A DNA stretch of 64,000 nucleotides from an uncultured Bacteroidia bacterium (GTDB lineage Bacteria > Bacteroidota > Bacteroidia > Bacteroidales > CAJPTX01). Both the position numbers and the translations under genes were made by a program. Within the stretch, counting starts at the first letter, position 1, and every line of letters begins with the position of its first letter. Below, piece after piece: positions 8,965 through 17,976 of this stretch. The stretch spans positions 100,103 through 164,102 of the forward strand of contig CAMXWF010000003.1 of assembly GCA_947252645.1 (NCBI GenBank), in the 5' to 3' direction. The notes under the pieces are model-generated. The model was not told where the DNA came from and searched no databases. It saw nothing but the letters and a program-made list of their open reading frames with translations.

Positions 8965-9010
8965 TTTTCATTCTGGCAAATGGCGCGTTTTCATTCAGGC
9001 AAATGGCGGG
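8965..9010. repeat. 23-bp tandem repeat upstream of the decayed ATPase
   Basis: Two adjacent 23-bp units (8965-8987 and 8988-9010) differ at two positions; their core is ATTC[T/A]GGCAAATGGCG. A diverged partial third unit (ATTCCGGTAAACGGC) precedes them near 8947-8964. They sit 34-79 bases upstream of the ATPase reading frame, where an operator would lie. Confidence 0.75.
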
Positions 9011-9067
9011 TTTCCCTTGTGTAGCACTGCGCACTAGCCGCTGTCCACAAGCCACTTGCTTTTTTGC

Positions 9068-9075
9068 TATATTTG
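9068..9075 (+). promoter_or_regulatory. -7 box (TATATTTG) for restriction-modification pair 1
   Basis: TATATTTG matches TAnnTTTG and lies 164 bases before the nuclease ATG. The long leader between them has no recognised RNA element. Confidence 0.5.
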
Positions 9076-9239
9076 CGTAGCTACCAGTAGGCAGAGGCCA
9101 GTAGCAAGGCTAACCACTGGTGGTTGGGGACTAACTACGGCCGACCTGGCATGTGGCCTGAGGGTGCGGCTATGACGCCATCGGTAGGAGAGCAAAATAT
9201 CTAGAAGCGGGCATTCACGAAAGATAGATTTACTTGAAA

Positions 9240-10412
9240 ATGCACACGGAGCTACATACGGAGTGGACGGTAGGGGATGTATGCAAGGGCTTCACATACA
9301 ACGAGCTGGAGGAGAAAGGGCTTTTTGGGCTCAATGGGCAGCTGACAATACAGCCGGAGTACCAGCGGCACTACATATACAACGATGGTATGCGCGATGT
9401 GGCCGTGGTTGATTCCATCCTCCGGGGCTATCCGATAGGGCTACTCTACTTCAACTGCACGGCCGATGGGCGCTACGAGGTGCTCGATGGGCAGCAGCGG
9501 ATCACCTCGATAGGCCGCTACGTGACAGGCAAATTCGCCATACAGGACGACCGTGGCAACGCACAGTACTTTCTAGGGCTTCCCGAGGCCCAGCAGCAGC
9601 TAATCCTCAGCACGCCGCTGCTCGTCTACGCGTGCAAGGGGGAGGAGAAGGAGATCAAGGAATGGTTTAAAACGATAAACATCGTGGGAGTGCCGCTCAA
9701 TGAGCAGGAGCTGCTCAATGCGATATATTCAGGGCCATTCGTGACGGCGGCAAAGCGCGTATTCAGCAACTCTGGGCGCGCCGAGATGCAAAAATGGCGG
9801 TACTACGTGCGGGGCGACGTGAAGCGGCAGGATTACCTTGCGCAGGCACTCGAGTGGGTGTGCGCCCGCAACGGGGTAGACGTTGACCAATACATGAGCC
9901 TACATCGACGCGAGGAGAGCATTGAGGAGCTGGAGAACTATTTCACCACTGTAATTGATTGGGTGGCGGCCATATTTAGCATGCTGGAGAACGATATGCG
10001 AGGCCTGGAGTGGGGGCGGCTCTACGAGCTGTATCACAACACCTCCTACAACGTAACGCGAGTGGCCGAACGGGTAGAGGCACTGCGAAGCGACGAATGC
10101 GTGCGATGCCCTCGCAACGTCTATGAGTATGTGTTAGGCGGCGAGACGAATACGCAGCTGCTCGATATACGGGTGTTTGAAGAGTCGACAAAGAAAAAGG
10201 CGTACAAGCGGCAAACAGCCCAGGCCGAGGCGCAAGGGATCTCCAACTGCCCGCTCTGCGCAGCGGGCAACAATGCCAACCGAACACGGATCTACAAGCT
10301 GTCGGAAATGGAAGCCGACCACGTGACGGCCTGGAGCAAGGGGGGCAACACGGAGCCAGAGAACTGCGAAATGCTCTGCAAGACGCATAACCGGGCGAAG
10401 GGGAATAGATAG
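9240..10412 (+). CDS. DUF262 and HNH endonuclease domain protein, copy 1
   Basis: A 390-residue protein. An upstream in-frame TTG exists, but the ATG at 9240 (MHTELHTEW) matches the start of the paralogue at 39072 (MHTTLRTD). The N-terminal DUF262 domain shows PEYQRHYIY and the LDGQQRITS nucleotide-binding motif near residue 82. The C-terminal zinc-type HNH domain shows NCPLC, LSEMEADHV, AWSKGGN and CEMLCKTHN. DUF262-HNH proteins of the GmrSD and related classes are nucleotide-dependent DNA endonucleases used in phage defence. The adenine methylase 107 bases downstream suggests a two-gene restriction-modification system with this protein as the nuclease. That role is inferred from context. 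Confidence 0.85.
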   Translation: MHTELHTEWTVGDVCKGFTYNELEEKGLFGLNGQLTIQPEYQRHYIYNDGMRDVAVVDSILRGYPIGLLYFNCTADGRYEVLDGQQRITSIGRYVTGKFAIQDDRGNAQYFLGLPEAQQQLILSTPLLVYACKGEEKEIKEWFKTINIVGVPLNEQELLNAIYSGPFVTAAKRVFSNSGRAEMQKWRYYVRGDVKRQDYLAQALEWVCARNGVDVDQYMSLHRREESIEELENYFTTVIDWVAAIFSMLENDMRGLEWGRLYELYHNTSYNVTRVAERVEALRSDECVRCPRNVYEYVLGGETNTQLLDIRVFEESTKKKAYKRQTAQAEAQGISNCPLCAAGNNANRTRIYKLSEMEADHVTAWSKGGNTEPENCEMLCKTHNRAKGNR

Positions 10413-10519
10413 AAGATGCGCGCACGCGCAGCCGCAGCGAGCGGGGCAAGTGGATTCCCCAGGATGCGCAGCGGCTGGTAACTGGCAACTGGCTCCTGTT
10501 CACTAACAACTAACTACGC

Positions 10520-11620
10520 ATGGCAAATCGTAACCTCAACGCCGCCAAGGCGGCCAAGAACGATGAGTTCTACACGCAGTACCACGACATCGAGGAGGAG
10601 ATGAACGCCTACCATGAGTACGACCGCAACGTGTTTCGCGACAAAACGGTGCTGCTCCCCTGCGACGACCCGGAGTGGAGCAACTTCACGCGGCATTTCG
10701 CCGCACGCTTTAGCGACCTGGGGCTGCGCCGGCTCATCAGCACGAGCTTTGCGCCGGAGAGCAAGACGTACCGCGGGCCCTGGCAGCCCACGCTCTTCGA
10801 GACGCGCAGCCCGCGCTACGAGCCCACGAAGAGCCAGGTGCGCGGGAAGATCTTCATGCTAGACCGCGAGGCGCACGGCGCCGCGCGGGTGAACGTCGAC
10901 GACCTCCAGTGGGACTACCTACAGGGCGATGGCGACTTCCGCAGCCCCGAGGTGACGCGACTGCGCGACGAGGCCGACATCATCATTACCAATCCCCCCT
11001 TCTCCCTCTTCCGGGAGTTCCTCGCGTGGATCGTGGAGGCGGGCAAGCGCTTTGCCATCATAGGCAACATGAACGCCATCACCTACAAAGAGGTCTTCCC
11101 GCTAATCAAGGAGAATAGAATATGGTTGGGGGCTACAGGAACGGGAAGCGACATGGTGTTTAGAGTACCAGAAGGAGTCACGGTTGACGAGAGGGATAAG
11201 GAGAAAGCCGCACGGATGGGATACGTTGGCAACTACACAAGGCTAGGCAACTCTTGCTGGTTTACCAACCTGGAGCATGGGCGGCGGCACGAGCCGCTGA
11301 AGCTAAACACCATGGCGGAGAACCTGCGGTACGTGCGGGCGCTGCAGGGCCGCAAGGCCTACGCGCGCTACGACAACTACGATGCCATCGAGGTGCCAGC
11401 GACGGTGGCGATCCCGAGCGACTACGAGGGGGTGATGGGCGTGCCCATCTCGTTCCTGGATAAGTACTGCCCCGAGCAGTTCGAAATCCTGGGGGCATCA
11501 GAAAGCGAGGGGAAGGGATTCTCGAATGGTCTGTGGGTCTCTACAAGCGGCGTAGCCCAGCCGCTAGTGGCTGGGGAAAGGGTATACAAGCGGATATTCA
11601 TAAAAAAGCGGGAAGATTAA
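10520..11620 (+). CDS. EcoRI-type adenine-specific DNA methyltransferase, copy 1
   Basis: A 366-residue protein of the EcoRI-methylase family (Pfam EcoRI_methylase). Evidence: NAAKAAKNDEFYTQYHDIE at the N-terminus, CDDPEWSNF, the amino-methylase catalytic motif NPPF near residue 157 (ITNPPFSLFREF), IGNMNAITYKEVFPLIK, and YVGNYTRLGNSCWFTNLEHG. The C-terminus ends VYKRIFIKKRED. It would methylate adenine N6 in a palindrome, protecting it from the upstream DUF262-HNH nuclease. It is strongly similar to the protein at 37268, which has a longer and rearranged tail. The target sequence cannot be read from the gene. Confidence 0.9.
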   Translation: MANRNLNAAKAAKNDEFYTQYHDIEEEMNAYHEYDRNVFRDKTVLLPCDDPEWSNFTRHFAARFSDLGLRRLISTSFAPESKTYRGPWQPTLFETRSPRYEPTKSQVRGKIFMLDREAHGAARVNVDDLQWDYLQGDGDFRSPEVTRLRDEADIIITNPPFSLFREFLAWIVEAGKRFAIIGNMNAITYKEVFPLIKENRIWLGATGTGSDMVFRVPEGVTVDERDKEKAARMGYVGNYTRLGNSCWFTNLEHGRRHEPLKLNTMAENLRYVRALQGRKAYARYDNYDAIEVPATVAIPSDYEGVMGVPISFLDKYCPEQFEILGASESEGKGFSNGLWVSTSGVAQPLVAGERVYKRIFIKKRED

Positions 11621-11635
11621 CTGGAGCGCGCAGCG

Positions 11636-11657
11636 CATGGCAAATAGCAACCTCACC
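11636..11657 (+). repeat. short relic of a methylase gene start
   Basis: GCATGGCAAATAGCAACCTC after methylase 1 resembles its own start at 10518-10539 (GCATGGCAAATCGTAACCTC). It would encode MANSNLT against MANRNLN, and similarity ends there. It looks like a truncated second copy left by recombination. Confidence 0.45.
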
Positions 11658-11727
11658 CGGCAAGCTATCGGGGCGGAAGCTACATTTGCGGGGGCAATCT
11701 GCCGTGCAACTTGCCCATGGAGTAGCC

Positions 11728-11759
11728 TTGCTGCCAATGGGTAAAATTGCGTATCTTTG
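11728..11759 (+). promoter_or_regulatory. promoter of the thiamine operon (TTG N21 TATCTTTG)
   Basis: TATCTTTG at 11752-11759 is a good -7 box, with TTG 21 bases upstream (11728-11730). It lies immediately before the TPP riboswitch, so transcription would begin at the aptamer. Confidence 0.75.
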
Positions 11760-11763
11760 CCTT

Positions 11764-11848
11764 GCTCTTAGGGGTGTCACGTGTGCGCGTGGCTGAGAAA
11801 AGACCCTCTGACCTGATCCAGTTCATACTGGCGTAGGCAAAGAGAGGC
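11764..11848 (+). promoter_or_regulatory. TPP riboswitch (THI element)
   Basis: The conserved aptamer elements occur in order: AGGGGTG, GCTGAGAAAAGACCC, CTGACCTGATCCAGTT and ATACTGGCGTAGGCA. Terminal CTCT (near 11765) and AGAG (near 11843) can form P1. It precedes thiS by about 85 bases and should repress the thi operon when thiamine pyrophosphate is plentiful. I do not see a clean terminator with a U-run after it, so control may act on translation. Confidence 0.95.
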
Positions 11849-11932
11849 CGCCGAATGAAGGTGGCGATGTAGTCTAACTCCCAGGCCTCGTGCAGTGGTC
11901 CCCAGGGCGCTGGAAAGGGAGGGAGTGCGGCT

Positions 11933-12133
11933 ATGGAGATTACCGTCAACAGAGAGCAGGTGGAGTGCGCCGCGGGCACGACGCTCCAGATGCTGGTGGA
12001 GCAAGGTGGCTACGCCCAGGGGCCCGTGGCCGTGGCGATTAACCACGAGGTGGTGCCGCGGGCGGCGTGGGCAAGCACCGCGCTGAAAGCGAGCGATGCG
12101 GTGAGCATAATCTCAGCCGCCATGGGGGGCTGA
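11933..12133 (+). CDS. thiS: sulfur carrier protein ThiS
   Basis: A 66-residue ubiquitin-fold protein starting MEITVNREQVECAAGTTL and ending in the required Gly-Gly (SIISAAMGG). The C-terminal glycine is adenylated by ThiF and converted to a thiocarboxylate, which donates sulfur to the thiazole made by ThiG and ThiH. First gene of the operon, just behind the riboswitch. Confidence 0.95.
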   Translation: MEITVNREQVECAAGTTLQMLVEQGGYAQGPVAVAINHEVVPRAAWASTALKASDAVSIISAAMGG

Positions 12134-12177
12134 GGGCAGGAGAACGCAGAACATACTATTGAAGGAAGGATAGCGCC

Positions 12178-13959
12178 ATGCGTCAACACGACCAAACGGA
12201 GCATTTGAACATTTCGCAGGGCCCCATAGCAGGCTCAGAGAAGATCTACGTGACGGGTAGCCGCCCCGACATCCGGGTGGCGATGCGCAAAATCACCCTG
12301 AGCGAAACGCTCGACGAGGCTGGGCAAAGCTTCGAGAATCCGCCGGTGGTGGTGTACGACACGTCGGGACCCTACACGGATCCCGATTACCATGTAGATC
12401 CGCACCAGGGTCTGCCCAAGATCCGGGAGCAGTGGATAGAGGAACGTGGAGACACGGACGTGCTCCCTGCGCAGACCTCGGAGTATGGCCGTCAACGTAG
12501 GGCCGATAGGGGCCTAGACCACCTACGCTTTGCGCACCTCAACGAGCATCCCCGCCGGGCCAAAGCGGGCCACGGGGTCAGCCAGCTCTACTACGCCCGT
12601 CAGGGGATCATTACCCCCGAGATGGAGTACGTGGCTATCCGGGAGAATCAGCTGCTCGACCAAGTGCGCGAGGAGTACCCCCAGCACCGGGGCGAGAGCT
12701 TTGGGGCCAATCTGCCCGAGAAGATAACGCCCGAGTTCGTGCGGAGCGAGATAGCGCGTGGGCGCGCGATCCTCCCCTGCAACATCAACCACCCGGAGAG
12801 CGAACCGATGATCATCGGGCGCAACTTCCTGGTGAAAATCAACGCGAATATCGGGAACTCGCCCGTGACCTCGTCCATCCAGGAGGAGGTGGAGAAGGCC
12901 GTGTGGGCCATCCGCTGGGGCGCCGACACGATCATGGACCTCTCCACGGGGCGTAATATCCACGAGACGCGGGAGTGGATCATCCGGAATTCGCCCGTGC
13001 CCGTGGGTACGGTGCCCCTCTACCAGGCCCTGGAGAAGGTGGACGGGAATGCCGACGAGCTCAGCTGGGCGATCTACCGCGACACGCTCATCGAGCAGGC
13101 CGAGCAGGGTGTGGACTACTTCACGATCCACGCGGGGCTGCGCTGGCAGTTCATCCCGCTGACGCTCCACCGGCTCACGGGGATCGTGTCGCGCGGCGGG
13201 GCCATCATGGCCAACTGGTGCACCACGCACCAGCAGGAGAGCTTTCTCTACGAGCACTTCGATGACATCTGCGCCATCTGCGCCCAATACGACGTGGGCA
13301 TCAGCATAGGCGATGGTCTACGCCCGGGCTGCCTGGCCGATGCCAACGATGAGGCCCAATTCGCGGAGTTGGATACCCTGGGCGAGCTGGCGCAGATAGC
13401 CGACCGGCACAACGTGCAGGTGCTCATAGAGGGTCCAGGGCATGTGCCCATGCAGCGCATCAAGGAGAACATGGATCGCCAGCTGACCGCGTGCCACGAG
13501 GCACCGTTCTACACGCTGGGGCCCCTGGTGACAGACATCGCCCCTGGCTACGACCACATCACCAGCGCCATCGGGGGTGCCATGATCGCCTGGCTGGGCA
13601 CGGCCATGCTCTGCTACGTGACCCGCAAGGAGCATCTGGGGCTCCCCAACAAAGACGACGTGAAGGAGGGGGTCATCACCTTCAAGCTGGCAGCCCACGC
13701 GGCCGACCTGGCCAAAGGCCACCCCGGCGCCTACTACCGCGACTACGCCATGAGCAAAGCTCGCTACGAGTTCCGCTGGATGGACCAGTTCCACCTGGCC
13801 CTCGACAGCGAAACCGCCCTCCAGTTCCACGATGCCACCCTCCCCTCCAAGGGGCACAAGAAGGCCCACTTCTGCTCCATGTGCGGCGAGCACTTCTGCA
13901 GCATGCGCGCCAGCCGACAGCTGCAACAGCGCGTAAAGGAAGACAAGCACTGCCGATAG
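12178..13959 (+). CDS. thiC: phosphomethylpyrimidine synthase
   Basis: A 593-residue radical-SAM enzyme of normal length. Motifs include YDTSGPYTDP, RHAK-like LDHLRFAHL, NINHPESEPMIIGRNF, GADTIMDLSTG and EGPGHVPM. The C-terminal non-canonical cluster motif CSMCGEHFCSM carries the cysteines for the 4Fe-4S cluster. It turns aminoimidazole ribotide into hydroxymethylpyrimidine phosphate, the pyrimidine half of thiamine. It lies 44 bases after thiS and 9 bases before the fusion gene, so co-transcription is very likely. Confidence 0.98.
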   Translation: MRQHDQTEHLNISQGPIAGSEKIYVTGSRPDIRVAMRKITLSETLDEAGQSFENPPVVVYDTSGPYTDPDYHVDPHQGLPKIREQWIEERGDTDVLPAQTSEYGRQRRADRGLDHLRFAHLNEHPRRAKAGHGVSQLYYARQGIITPEMEYVAIRENQLLDQVREEYPQHRGESFGANLPEKITPEFVRSEIARGRAILPCNINHPESEPMIIGRNFLVKINANIGNSPVTSSIQEEVEKAVWAIRWGADTIMDLSTGRNIHETREWIIRNSPVPVGTVPLYQALEKVDGNADELSWAIYRDTLIEQAEQGVDYFTIHAGLRWQFIPLTLHRLTGIVSRGGAIMANWCTTHQQESFLYEHFDDICAICAQYDVGISIGDGLRPGCLADANDEAQFAELDTLGELAQIADRHNVQVLIEGPGHVPMQRIKENMDRQLTACHEAPFYTLGPLVTDIAPGYDHITSAIGGAMIAWLGTAMLCYVTRKEHLGLPNKDDVKEGVITFKLAAHAADLAKGHPGAYYRDYAMSKARYEFRWMDQFHLALDSETALQFHDATLPSKGHKKAHFCSMCGEHFCSMRASRQLQQRVKEDKHCR

Positions 13960-13968
13960 CCCTGCAGC

Positions 13969-16017
13969 ATGATAGTGGCCATATCCCCAAGTAGTTCGGC
14001 GGGGCGGTGGGTTGATAGTCTCAACGACCTTTTCCGTGCGGGACTCTCGCGCTTGCACCTTCGCTTCCCCCACGCCGAGGACATGCAGGAGTATGCCCGG
14101 GTGATCCATCGGGTGGATGCGAATTTCCACAACCGCATCATGGTGTGTGCCTTCCCCGCGCTGCTGGACCACTTCGACCTTGCGGGCCTGTACTACCGCG
14201 CCGCGGAGGCCCAGAAGCTCAGGCCCACAGACGTGGCGCACCTGCGCGCCTTCGCCGTGGGGGCCCACAGTCTCCAGGAGCTCCAGGCCCTACAGGTCTG
14301 CCCAAGCTATGCCCTGCTGAGCCCCGTGTTCGACAGCATCTCGAAGGAGGGCTACAAGGGCAACCCTGCCCTAGGCCACATCCGGCAGGGGCTACAGGCG
14401 CTCCCCTTCCCCGTTGTGGCGCTGGGCGGCATCAAGGCCAGTAACCAGGCTGCGGCCCTGGCCTTGGGCTACGACGGGGTCGCCCTCATGGGGGGGCTCT
14501 GGCAGGGGGGGCTATCCCCCCTGGAGGCCTTTTCCCACTTTACGCGGCCCCGCGTGGTGTCGGTGGCAGGCCTCGACCCGTGCGCAGGCGCTGGGCTCCT
14601 GGCCGATGCCCGCACTGCGCAGGCACTGGATGCCGACTGCTACGCCATACCCTCGTGCCTGACCGTGCAAAACCCAAAAGAGTTCGTAAGCGCAACGGCC
14701 ACCTCTGGCGACTACCAAGCGCAAGCCCTACAGACGCTCCTGGAGACCCACCCAGCCAGCGTGGCCAAAATCGGCATGATGCCCAGCCTGGAGTCGGTGC
14801 GCCAGACAGCCCAAAGGCTTAAGCACCACGGCATCAAGACTATCGTCTGGGATCCTGTTCTCCACGCCACGCACGCGCGCGGAGGGGAATCCCTACTGCA
14901 GAAAGGCCCCGCCCTAGAGGAGATACTCCATCTGGTTTCGTTGGTTACGCCGAATCGGGAGGAGTATGCGGCCCTATTTGGTGCGCTCGACGACGAGCAC
15001 GGCGCGAAGACCCTCTCGCAGCAGCACCACTGCGCTATCTTGCTCAAGGGTGGGCACGACACCCGCGAGGCCAACCTAGTGACAAACATTCTCTTTCGCG
15101 AGGGCGAGGCACTGCGCTTCACGAGCCACCGATACGCCCACGAGGTCCACGGCTCTGGCTGCATGCTCAGCTCGGCCATTGCAGCCCTGGTAGCCCACGG
15201 GAATCCCCTGCCCGTAGCGGTGGAGAAAGCCCTGCACTACATGGAGGGAGTATTCCGACACCAGGGTGGCGCGAGCGCGTCGGCTCTGAGTGCCGTACGC
15301 ATGCGCAGGAGCGTTGTGGCGCAGTGCGGGAGGCTGCAGTACATCACCAATAGTGCCGACGAGGCGACCATTTTGGCCCACGCGCAGGCCTTCCTGGAGG
15401 GAGGCGGGCGCTGGGTGCAGCTTCGCATGAAGGAGGCCACTACGGCGCGCCGCATTGCGGTGGGGCTTAAGCTCCATGCGCTCTGCCAACACCACAACGC
15501 TGTGCTGGTGGTGGATGACGACCTGGAGGCCACCAAGGCCATCGGGGCAGAGGGCGTGCATATAGGCCCCACCGATTGCTCCCCCCAGGCAGCCCGGCGG
15601 CTGCTGGGGCCTCACTACCTCATTGGCTACACGGTGAACGACTTGCCCAATTTGCAGGTGGCGGGCAGTTCATCGGCCGACTACGTGGGCATAGGCCCCT
15701 ACCGGTATACCACGACCAAGGCCAACCCGGCGGCCCCCCTAGGCCTCAAGAAGACGGCGCTGCTGGCAGATACCCTGGACGACCTTAGGGCTTCTGCCTG
15801 CGGCCACGCATCGTGCTACAAGGTGGCCATAGGGGGCATAGAGGTCAAAGACGTTGAGGCCCTGCTGGAGAGGGGCCATGTTGACGGGGTAGCCGTGAGC
15901 GGGGCCATTGCGCGAAGCCGGGACATACGGGCCACGACCCGCCAGCTGGTCGAGGCCCTCGCGGGCATCCCCCAGGAGGAAGAAAAGGAGGGCGTAGCGC
16001 CCCAAGTGGACGCGTAG
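13969..16017 (+). CDS. triple fusion: ThiE/TenI-like, HMP-P kinase (ThiD) and thiamine phosphate synthase (ThiE)
   Basis: A 682-residue protein with three domains. Residues about 1-195 form a TenI/ThiE-like barrel (ALLSPVFDSISKEGYKG, PVVALGGIKASN, GYDGVALMGGLW) that lacks the usual QLREK start. Residues about 196-455 resemble ThiD: SVAGLDPCAGAGLLAD replaces the usual GSDPSGGAG, VWDPV and LLKGGH are present, and the catalytic anion-hole Cys is in HGSGCMLSSAI. Residues about 456-670 are a ThiE with WVQLRMKE, DDDLEATKAIGAEGVHIG, SADYVGIGPYRYTTTK and VAIGGI. The last two domains would phosphorylate HMP-P and couple it to thiazole phosphate. The first may act as thiazole tautomerase, inferred from TenI. 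ThiD-ThiE fusions are known; this triple order is less common. Confidence 0.88.
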   Translation: MIVAISPSSSAGRWVDSLNDLFRAGLSRLHLRFPHAEDMQEYARVIHRVDANFHNRIMVCAFPALLDHFDLAGLYYRAAEAQKLRPTDVAHLRAFAVGAHSLQELQALQVCPSYALLSPVFDSISKEGYKGNPALGHIRQGLQALPFPVVALGGIKASNQAAALALGYDGVALMGGLWQGGLSPLEAFSHFTRPRVVSVAGLDPCAGAGLLADARTAQALDADCYAIPSCLTVQNPKEFVSATATSGDYQAQALQTLLETHPASVAKIGMMPSLESVRQTAQRLKHHGIKTIVWDPVLHATHARGGESLLQKGPALEEILHLVSLVTPNREEYAALFGALDDEHGAKTLSQQHHCAILLKGGHDTREANLVTNILFREGEALRFTSHRYAHEVHGSGCMLSSAIAALVAHGNPLPVAVEKALHYMEGVFRHQGGASASALSAVRMRRSVVAQCGRLQYITNSADEATILAHAQAFLEGGGRWVQLRMKEATTARRIAVGLKLHALCQHHNAVLVVDDDLEATKAIGAEGVHIGPTDCSPQAARRLLGPHYLIGYTVNDLPNLQVAGSSSADYVGIGPYRYTTTKANPAAPLGLKKTALLADTLDDLRASACGHASCYKVAIGGIEVKDVEALLERGHVDGVAVSGAIARSRDIRATTRQLVEALAGIPQEEEKEGVAPQVDA

Positions 16018-16064
16018 GCCGCGGTGCGACAAGGATTGTGATAGAATATTCAATAGCAAAAGGA

Positions 16065-16847
16065 ATGACGAATAAGCCGTTGGTGATAGGAGGGCATACC
16101 TTCAAATCACGTTTGTTTTTGGGAACAGGGAAGTTTGCATCCAACGAGGTGATGGCGTCGGCCATCCGGGAGTCGGAGAGCGAGCTGGTGACCATGGCCT
16201 TACGACGTGTCGACACCAAGGAGGGCGTCAACGATCAATTCATCAAGAGCATTGCGCAGCCAGGTGTGCAGCTCCTGCCCAACACCTCCGGTGCGCGGAC
16301 GGCGGAGGAGGCCGTGTACGCGGCCAAGCTGGCCCGGGAGGCCCTGCAGACCAACTGGATCAAGCTGGAGATCCACCCTGATGCCAAGTACCTCATGCCC
16401 GATCCGCTGGAGACGCTCAAGGCGACGGAGACGCTGGTGAAGGAGGGTTTTGTTGTGATGCCCTACATTCAGGCCGACCCGGTGCTTTGCAAGCGGCTGG
16501 AGGGTGTCGGGGCGCCGTGCGTGATGCCGCTGGGCTCGCCCATAGGCACCCGGCGTGGGCTAAGCACCGAGGCCATGCTAAGCATCATCATAGCCGAGAG
16601 CTTGGTGCCGGTGGTGGTGGATGCTGGGCTGGGTACGCCCTCCCAGGCTGCCCGCGCCATGGAGATGGGGGCCGACGCCGTGTTGGTCAACACGGCCATT
16701 TCAACGGCCAAGGACCCTGAGAGGATGGCCCGGGCATTCCGGCTCGCCACGCAGGCTGGCCGCCTGGCCTTCGAGATCGGGCTCCTGCAACCATCGAATG
16801 ACTGGAGCGCCGTCGCCACCTCGCCGCTAGAAGGCTTCTTCGATTAA
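16065..16847 (+). CDS. thiG: thiazole synthase
   Basis: A 260-residue enzyme from the ATG at 16065; a GTG at 16038 would add nine residues. Family motifs: GTGKFASNEVM, LRRVDTKEG, LLPNTSGARTAEEAV (with the Schiff-base lysine in NWIKLEIHPD), MPLGSPIGTRRGL, VVVDAGLGTPSQAA and GADAVLVNTAI. It condenses dehydroglycine, deoxyxylulose phosphate and ThiS thiocarboxylate into the thiazole phosphate. The dehydroglycine is expected from the downstream ThiH. Confidence 0.97.
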   Translation: MTNKPLVIGGHTFKSRLFLGTGKFASNEVMASAIRESESELVTMALRRVDTKEGVNDQFIKSIAQPGVQLLPNTSGARTAEEAVYAAKLAREALQTNWIKLEIHPDAKYLMPDPLETLKATETLVKEGFVVMPYIQADPVLCKRLEGVGAPCVMPLGSPIGTRRGLSTEAMLSIIIAESLVPVVVDAGLGTPSQAARAMEMGADAVLVNTAISTAKDPERMARAFRLATQAGRLAFEIGLLQPSNDWSAVATSPLEGFFD

Positions 16848-16858
16848 AAATCATCACC

Positions 16859-17965
16859 ATGACGTTCTACGACTACAAGCAGCAATTCGACTGGGCGAAA
16901 GAGCTAGCCGAGTTCGACACATTCACAGCCGCCGATGTGGAGCAGGCTCTGGCGGCCGAGCGCCCCACGCTCCGCGATTTCAAGGCGCTCATTTCCAAGG
17001 CGGGCGATGCCTACCTCGATGCCATGGCCATCAAGGCCAACAAGATCAGCGTGGCCCGCTTTGGGCGCACGGTCAGGATGTTTGAGCCGCTCTACCTCTC
17101 GAACTACTGCACCAACCACTGCGTCTACTGCGGCTTTAACCACTCCAACGCCATTCCCCGGAAAATTCTCACAGAGCAAGAGATTTTCGAGGAGGCGCAG
17201 GCCATAGCCAAGATGGGCTTCACGCAAATCCTACTGGTGGCCGGCGAGGCCCCCCGACGGGCGGGCGTAGCCTACTACAAGCGGGCCATAGAGATCGTGC
17301 GCCCCATGTTTGACCAAATATCGCTCGAGGTGCAGCCCATGTCGGTGGAGGATTACCGTCCCTTGGTGGAGGCTGGGGCCGACTACCTGTGCGTATACCA
17401 GGAGACCTACAACGAGGCCTCGTATCCCCGTTTTCACCCTAGCGGGCTTAAGGCCAACTACCGTTTCCGGTTGGAGACCCCCGACCGTGCGGCGGCCGCT
17501 GGCTTCCGGAAGATCGGCATTGGGGCGTTGCTGGGCCTCGACAACTGGCGCTGCGACTCCTTCTACTCGGCCCTCCACCTGGACTACCTGGAGAAGACCT
17601 ACTGGCGCGTCAAGGGGGCCATCTCACTTCCCCGCCTGCGCCCCCACGTGGGGTCATTCATGCCCGCCGACCCCATCAACGATCGGGAGATGGTGCAGCT
17701 CATCTGCGCCTTCCGCATCTTCAACCCAGAGGTGGAAATCTCCGTGTCGACCCGCGAGAGTGCTAAGTTCCGCGACATGGCCATCCGCATAGGGGCCAAC
17801 TCGCTGAGCGCGCAGAGCAGCACGCAGCCCGGGGGCTATGTCCACCCAGACCACGCCTTGGAGCAGTTTGCCATCAACGACACGCGCTCGCCCGAGGAGG
17901 TAGTGGCCTCGGTGAAAAGCCAAGGCTACGAGGTAGTGTGGAAGGACTGGGCCCCGTGGATGTAA
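16859..17965 (+). CDS. thiH: 2-iminoacetate synthase ThiH
   Basis: A 368-residue radical-SAM enzyme with the Cx3Cx2C cluster motif in NYCTNHCVYCGF near residue 83. Also present: ILLVAGEAP, YQETYNEASY and HVGSFMPADP. ThiH cleaves tyrosine to iminoacetate (dehydroglycine) and p-cresol, the anaerobic route to the thiazole glycine unit, consistent with an anaerobe or microaerophile. It is 11 bases after thiG, and its end nearly touches the thiF start. Confidence 0.97.
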   Translation: MTFYDYKQQFDWAKELAEFDTFTAADVEQALAAERPTLRDFKALISKAGDAYLDAMAIKANKISVARFGRTVRMFEPLYLSNYCTNHCVYCGFNHSNAIPRKILTEQEIFEEAQAIAKMGFTQILLVAGEAPRRAGVAYYKRAIEIVRPMFDQISLEVQPMSVEDYRPLVEAGADYLCVYQETYNEASYPRFHPSGLKANYRFRLETPDRAAAAGFRKIGIGALLGLDNWRCDSFYSALHLDYLEKTYWRVKGAISLPRLRPHVGSFMPADPINDREMVQLICAFRIFNPEVEISVSTRESAKFRDMAIRIGANSLSAQSSTQPGGYVHPDHALEQFAINDTRSPEEVVASVKSQGYEVVWKDWAPWM

Positions 17966-17976
17966 ATCGCGGGGCT

